64,000 nt of DNA from Perognathus longimembris pacificus (Eukaryota; Chordata; Mammalia; Rodentia; Heteromyidae): the NCBI RefSeq assembly GCF_023159225.1, contig NC_063166.1, positions 46,679,149 through 46,743,148 of the forward strand. Reading direction: 5' to 3'. This document shows, in pieces, positions 59,151 to 64,000 of this stretch. The stretch's first letter is position 1; the number at the start of each line of letters is the position of its first letter. Under the pieces are notes generated by a model. The model saw only the letters and a program-made list of their open reading frames with translations, was not told the DNA's origin and searched no databases. The position numbers were made by a program, and so were the translations under genes.

Positions 59151-60300
59151 AGGAACTGAAGTTGAATGTGACCTCCAAAATCAAGAAGGTCTACCTTCTC
59201 ATCAGATCCAGGAGGAAAAAAAGGCCAAGAAAGCTTCTCAATATCACAGAGCTGACCTTGTCTTTCCTTATAGCTGGTACAGATAGAGTGCAAGCCTTGC
59301 CTGGGAGGGTTCCCTCTCCAGCCCTGCAAGGATCTGGGTCCTCCATGAAGTCCCTCAAAGGAGCCAGAGCATGTCTTATCTTCTGTCTGCCACATCATTC
59401 CTGATCATCAGTTCAAGCCTCTGGGTTCTCATGGAACCAATGATTTTGCTGCAACTAGCTGAGGTCTGATATAGGACTCTTGTTGAAGCTGAAGCCCCAA
59501 AACAAGGTCAATCCTAGGGATGCACCACATATTCGCATGGGTGCAGCCAGAAATGAGGCCTGAGAAGCAGACACAAGTCCAGATTCCATCCTCATCCCAG
59601 GTTGGTGGCAGGATCGACTTCTCATCAGGTTCATAGCCTGTTCTACATAGCCAGTTCTATATCTAGTGAGGCTTCTCCATGAGCTGTATGAAGGAAGACT
59701 CCATGCAGCACTGAAATAGGCCAATGACCTCCTTTTATAGATAAGGGAAATAAAGCCAGATCTGCTGTTGGGGTTACATGCATCACTAAACACAGATTGA
59801 GGACACAGCCAGGAGAATGGGGGCATCAGAGATGGCACTGATCTTTGGGAAATTGTACCATATACTTCTGTCTACAAAGGAGCCTATAGAAAGTGTCCAA
59901 TAAGGGACTCCAGCCTGTACTGCTCCTGGCTTCATCCTTATAGGTACTGTATCACTAATCTCATGGATCTCAATGGTACAAGAGACCAGGCCTAAGAAGA
60001 ATCACTCACTCATCCCACACACAATCAAGACAAAGACATTAATTCTTCCACTCATAATCAACTCAGCCACCAATGAATATCCATGCCAACCAAGGCATCC
60101 TTTAGCACCAGGCCTCTGTACTTCCAACCCTTACTCAAGTGTTCACTGTCTAGAAAGTCCCCACACCTTTCTGTTGCAGTCTTTATGATCCTATATCTAG
60201 ATCTATAAAATCCCTGTCTCCTCTTTTCTTTAGACTTCCTTCTCCTCACAACTCACTGACCCCTGACCAACCTAGGGAGATTTCTTCTTCTTTTGTTTTC
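59151..60300. other. Unassigned intergenic sequence
   Basis: GC somewhat higher than elsewhere. A 127-codon minus ORF (59455-59838) and an 80-codon plus ORF (59162-59404) carry no recognisable domain. Confidence 0.4.
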
Positions 60301-60304
60301 TGGC

Positions 60305-61885
60305 TTTTTTTTATTGTCAAAGTGTGATACAGAGGGATTACAGGTTCATATGAAAGGCATTGAGCACATTTCTTGTTCTACTTGTTACCTCCTCCCTCAT
60401 TTCCCCCATCCACCCTCTCTCTTCCCCTCTCCCCACCAAGAGTTGTACAGTTGGTTTACACCAAGTGGTTTCTAAGTGTTGATTTTTTAATGGTTTGTGT
60501 TTTTGTTCTTTGTCCCTCAATTTTGGTATTCTCTCTCCCTTCCCCAGTTCTATTACCCGTATAGACAATATCCAGGGTACTCGAATGTAATACAGTGGTA
60601 GCAAGGGTACAGCCACAGGAAGGGACTACAAGAGAAACAAAACCAGACAAACCACTCAGTCAAACAGACAAGGAAAAAGAGAAAAAAAGTACTAAGAGTT
60701 CACATGGCATGTTGAGAATAATTACAACAGTGGTATAACTCTTGTTTCTATAAAGTGGAGTTCATTTCACTTGGCATTTCTTATGTGGTCATATGGGTGT
60801 AGCTATTGGGGTATTTTGCTCTTCTACCTTGACTAGCCTATTCCAGTACTAGCTATTCCCTATGAGGGACACCATAGGGTTTATGTTTCTTTGGGTCTGG
60901 GTCACTTCACTTAGTATGATTTTTTCCAAGTGCTTCCATTTCCTTACGAATGGGGCAGTGTCGTTCCTTCTGTTCCATTGTGTATATGTACCACATTTTC
61001 CTGATCCACTCATCTTCTGAGGGGTATCTAAGTTGGTACCATGTTTTAGCGATGACAAGTTGTGCTGCGATTAATATAGTTGTACTGGTGTTTTTAGTGT
61101 GGTTTTGCTTGTAGTCTTTTGGGTAGATGCCCAAAAGTGGGGCTGACGGATCATAAGGGAGCTCTATGTTTAGCCTTCTTAGGAATCTCCACACTGCTTT
61201 CTAGAGGAGTTGAATTTGCATTCCCACCAACAATGTGGCCTTTTGTTATTATTTTGTTTGTTATTATTAGATTTCCTGTTAATAGACATTCTTACTGGGG
61301 TGAGGTGGAATCTCAGTGTTATTTTGATTGGCATTTCTTCTATGGCCAATGTTGTAGAGCACTTTTTCATGTCACTCTTGGCCATTCTCCTTTCCTCTTC
61401 AGAGAAGTCTCTTTTTAGGTCTTTAGCCCATTTGTTGAGAGGGCTGTTGGTACTTTGATTATTTGTTTTGGAGGAATTTAACTTTTTGAGTTCTGTGTAT
61501 ATTTTAGATATCAGGCCTTTGTCCATTATATGGCTGGTGAAGATCTTTCCATAATCTGTGGGCTTTCTATTCATCTTGGAAGCTATACCCTTTGCCCTGC
61601 AGAAGGTCTGCAGTTTGATACAGTCCCACTTGTCCAGCCTTTCTTTGATTTGTTGGATTGCTGGGCCTTTGTTGAGGAACTTACTTGCAGTGCCAAGGAG
61701 TCCTAAAGATTCTCCTATTTCTTCCTGCAGAGTTTTCAGGGTGTCTGATTTTATTTCCAGGTCTTTGATCCATTTGGAGTTGATTTTGGTGTTGGGTGAT
61801 AGATAGGGGTCTAGTTTTAGTTTGTTATAGTTGTTGACCCAGTTTTTCCAGCACCATTTGTTGAAGAGGCTGTCTTTGTTCCAAC
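60305..61885 (-). mobile_element. 5'-truncated L1
   Basis: Runs from the 3' terminus on the left ('attgtcaaagtgtgatacag') through the 3' UTR and ORF2 C-terminal third to 61885. ORF2 fragments read DYGKIFTSHIMDKGL, WAKDLKRDFSEEE and LPYDPSAPLLGIYP. Part of the cysteine-rich motif is lost near 61240 (only HCWWEC remains), and frames are broken. Confidence 0.9.
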
Positions 61886-61913
61886 CTAAAGGCCAAAAAA
61901 AGAATCCTTAGGA

Positions 61914-63868
61914 GACTTCTGGGAAGACAGCAGAGGAGCAGCAGAGCCCTAGCTGAGCTCCCTCCAACATTGTAGTTTTCTAACCCCATAGAAACTTTTA
62001 CTCCTAGAAAGACAGCCAGAGTAAGTTCTAACAGTACATGGATTCTGGCCAGGAAGGAAAAATCAACTTTGCTCATCTGAAAACACAGATTTGAGCTCTG
62101 GGTGGCGTCCCGCCACCGTGCCAGTGCCGGCGCCAGCATAGTGCCCTGCACAGTGACCCACACTCCGCGCGGCTAAAGCACACAGCGTAGACCAGGAAGA
62201 AATTCTCCAGACAGCAGCTGAGCACAGACGGGCTGAAATCACAGAGAAAGGGTGAGTACCCCATGAAAGATATTTTCACTCACGCCCACAGAGCAGCTTC
62301 TGGAAGGTAGGCCTTCCCCCACCGCCAGAGCAAAGCGCCATCTTTGACACTGGCATAAGGTCAGACCAGACAGGAACTAAAGCGGGCATGGGGAAAGCGA
62401 GGACAAATGAGCCATCTTTGAAAAGGGCAAGAGGGACCGACCAGTGAGAGCCAGCTCCACCCAGGAGAACGCCCCCTGCCCAGGCAGGAGGCTTGTGCTG
62501 GGCCACTGCTCAGCTACAGGTGCGTGACCTGCCCTCCGGAATTTCTAAATTTAAAGCAAAAGTGGCGAGCAGCTCCTGGTGGCACGGAAACACCAGATGG
62601 GGAAAAAACAGTTCCTGAGACAGATAAACAGTCCTGTCACAGAGAAAGCCCAATTCTGAGCCCAAAACGGACCTGAATTCCATAGCCACCTCTGCCTAGG
62701 AGGCCGCCATGCCCAGGAGGGAGGAACCTGCACAAGGCAAGCAACTCTCAGCAGGGTAAACCAGGCCAGAGGCACCCCGCCCTGCTGAGTCCACAGCCTA
62801 TTCAAAGCCAGGCGTTAAAGGCCACAGCCCCACAGCAGACAGAGGAGCCATGGTTCCCAAGACTGCTCATGTCCCCATCTACAGAGGACGCCCAAGGCCT
62901 ACCTGCAAGCTGTGCGAGACCAAGGATTGCACCAACAGGGGAGAAGGGTCAGAATAGATCCACCCCCTGCAAACTGAAAGCAAGTCAAACCAGCCAATCA
63001 GTAAAATAGACTGCAGACCATCGCAAGGAAACCATTGATTGGGGAAAGACCACCCAACCAAGAAGGACTCCATTTTTTTTTCGTTTCAAACATTTTTTAA
63101 ACTTAAAAAAAAATTTTTTTTAATTTTTTCACTTCTGAAACATCGTTGATTTTTTTGTTTTCCATTATTACCTGTTTGTTTCATCAAGTTTTTTTTTTGG
63201 GGGGGGTGTTCGTTTTCTGGTTTTTTTCCTTTATATTTTTTCCTTTTTTAAATAATTTTCCTCTGTTTTGTGCATCTGTCTTCCAGTAATTTTTCCTTTA
63301 TTTCTCTCTTTGTGTTCTCTTTCTTTAAAAAATACTTTCCTATGAATAATACCTCCACTCTTTTTGGCTAACTCTCCATTGTCTATCATTTTAACCTTGT
63401 TCTTTCTACTGATTCTACTCTTCTCCACATTTCCATGTCACTGAAACTAAACCAAAATCATCACCCCCAATATATTTTACTCTATTCTCTTTACTACCTC
63501 TAACTTACGCTCCTGACTTACTTCCAGGACCTCCAGGTTCCATTGATTCCTGGTTATTGGATAGAGGGTATCCCTGCTTAATCCAAGTGCATCAAAGGGG
63601 TTCATAGAGAAAGCCAGTCCTAAAAGAACAAGAATTGCTCATAGGGTTGTAACAGTAAATAACTAACAACTGAATACAGGGCCCAGCATCGGTTGTTATA
63701 TTGAAATTGTATTCTTTAGGAACACCAAATCTAATTTTATAGAAAGGTATACAAGGTATCTGTATATAATTGTGACCTTATAAGATTTACACAACAGTGC
63801 TTGGTAAGGACTGCTTTCGGGCTTAAACAGTGCTCACAGGTGCTTGTAGACTGGCATTCCCAATCCAA
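61914..63868 (+). promoter_or_regulatory. L1 5' UTR promoter region
   Basis: GC- and CpG-rich in its first ~900 bp, then T-rich. Two YY1-like motifs, 'gccatcttt', lie at 62337-62345 and 62411-62419. Promoter activity is inferred from L1 biology, not shown here. Confidence 0.7.
62073..62279 (-). other. Antisense ORF in L1 5' UTR, ORF0-like candidate
   Basis: A 68-codon ORF antisense to L1, ending CRALCWRRHWHGG...CVFR, the counterpart of 42458-42718. A second overlapping antisense ORF (61825-62163) starts MWVTVQGTMLAPALARW, the counterpart of 42628-42810. Coding status is untested. Confidence 0.3.
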
Positions 63869-64000
63869 ATGGGCAGAAGAAACACAAGAAAGATGGCAAA
63901 CAATGGAGTCTTTTCTTCCACTCAAAACAAGCAAGAAACAGAGCAGTCAATCAAAGACATAGAAGAGAACCCTCAAAATTCTCTACAAAGTCTACTGATA
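63869..64000 (+). CDS. L1 ORF1, N-terminal part (runs off window)
   Basis: ATG at 63869 (MGRRNTRKMANNG), in frame to the window end with a Gln/Glu-rich stretch (QETEQSIKDIEE). The counterpart at 40898 starts in the same place, supporting this start. No stop within the 44 visible codons. Confidence 0.7.
   Translation, partial: MGRRNTRKMANNGVFSSTQNKQETEQSIKDIEENPQNSLQSLLI

Larger units (their letters stand above)
61914..64000 (+). mobile_element. L1 with 5' end, continuing past the window
   Basis: Starts with the L1 5' end ('acttctgggaagacagcag') and carries the ~1.95-kb 5' UTR and the first 44 codons of ORF1 at the window edge. It matches the 37.5-42.9 kb copy in opposite orientation, with many differences at CpG positions. 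Completeness cannot be judged here. Confidence 0.9.

Noticed and set aside
59455..59838. 127-codon minus-strand ORF
   Set aside because: No domain, an overlapping region of mixed composition, no splice or conservation evidence available.
62090..62530. CpG-rich stretch as a host gene CpG island
   Set aside because: It is the L1 5' UTR, matched by the copy near 42.1-42.7 kb.

Overview
This is mammalian nuclear DNA, almost certainly from a rodent of the superfamily Geomyoidea (kangaroo rats, pocket mice, pocket gophers). The best marker is a dimeric SINE of about 210 bp, present in eleven copies. Its left half is ID-like (tRNA-Ala derived) and its right half starts near 'gccagaagtggcgctgtgg' and ends 'caggactggccaaaa'. 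I recognise it as IDL-Geo, which as I recall is restricted to Geomyoidea. B1 monomers and B1-containing dimers agree with a rodent. I cannot choose the genus from the sequence alone.

I find no host protein-coding gene, no tRNA, rRNA or snRNA gene, and no exon-intron structure I can defend. The window reads as AT-rich intergenic (or deep intronic) sequence filled with transposable elements. Every ORF that resembles a known protein belongs to LINE-1 (L1) or to a Tigger/pogo DNA-transposon fossil.

Layout. 0-13.7 kb: microsatellites, old B1-containing SINEs, IDL-Geo copies at 4.7 and 8.1 kb, and a small solo LTR (3108-3379) with a 5-bp target duplication. 13.7-15 kb: two IDL-Geo copies, one nested in a 5'-truncated L1. 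15-19.4 kb: mostly unique, with faint MIR, L2 and MER5-type relics. 19.4-21.4 kb: an LTR-like block, then a Tigger transposase fossil. 21.5-25.4 kb: a stack of L1 fragments (SINE inside L1 inside older L1, then an opposite-strand L1 piece). 26-37 kb: mostly unique, with a few SINEs and L1 pieces. 37.5-42.9 kb: an L1 inserted from its 5' UTR to its A tail, with 13-bp target duplications, whose ORF2 has lost its reverse-transcriptase region. 45-46 kb: an L1 inverted in the twin-priming manner. 46.7-51.3 kb: an unusual cluster of short local duplications, direct and inverted. 55.7-56.0 kb: two SINEs stacked on one target site, giving three copies of that site. 58-64 kb: two truncated L1s, then the 5' end of another L1 whose 5' UTR mirrors the 42-kb copy 19 kb away.

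The elements interact mainly as layers of insertion. L1 machinery explains the SINE target duplications and A tails, and the nesting gives relative ages. The observations most worth following are: the right-hand 'Geo' monomer joined to two different left monomers and also found alone; ORF0-like antisense ORFs kept open in both L1 5' UTRs; the internally deleted L1; and the mosaic of local duplications at 46.7-51.3 kb. I see nothing that amounts to a new multi-gene system.
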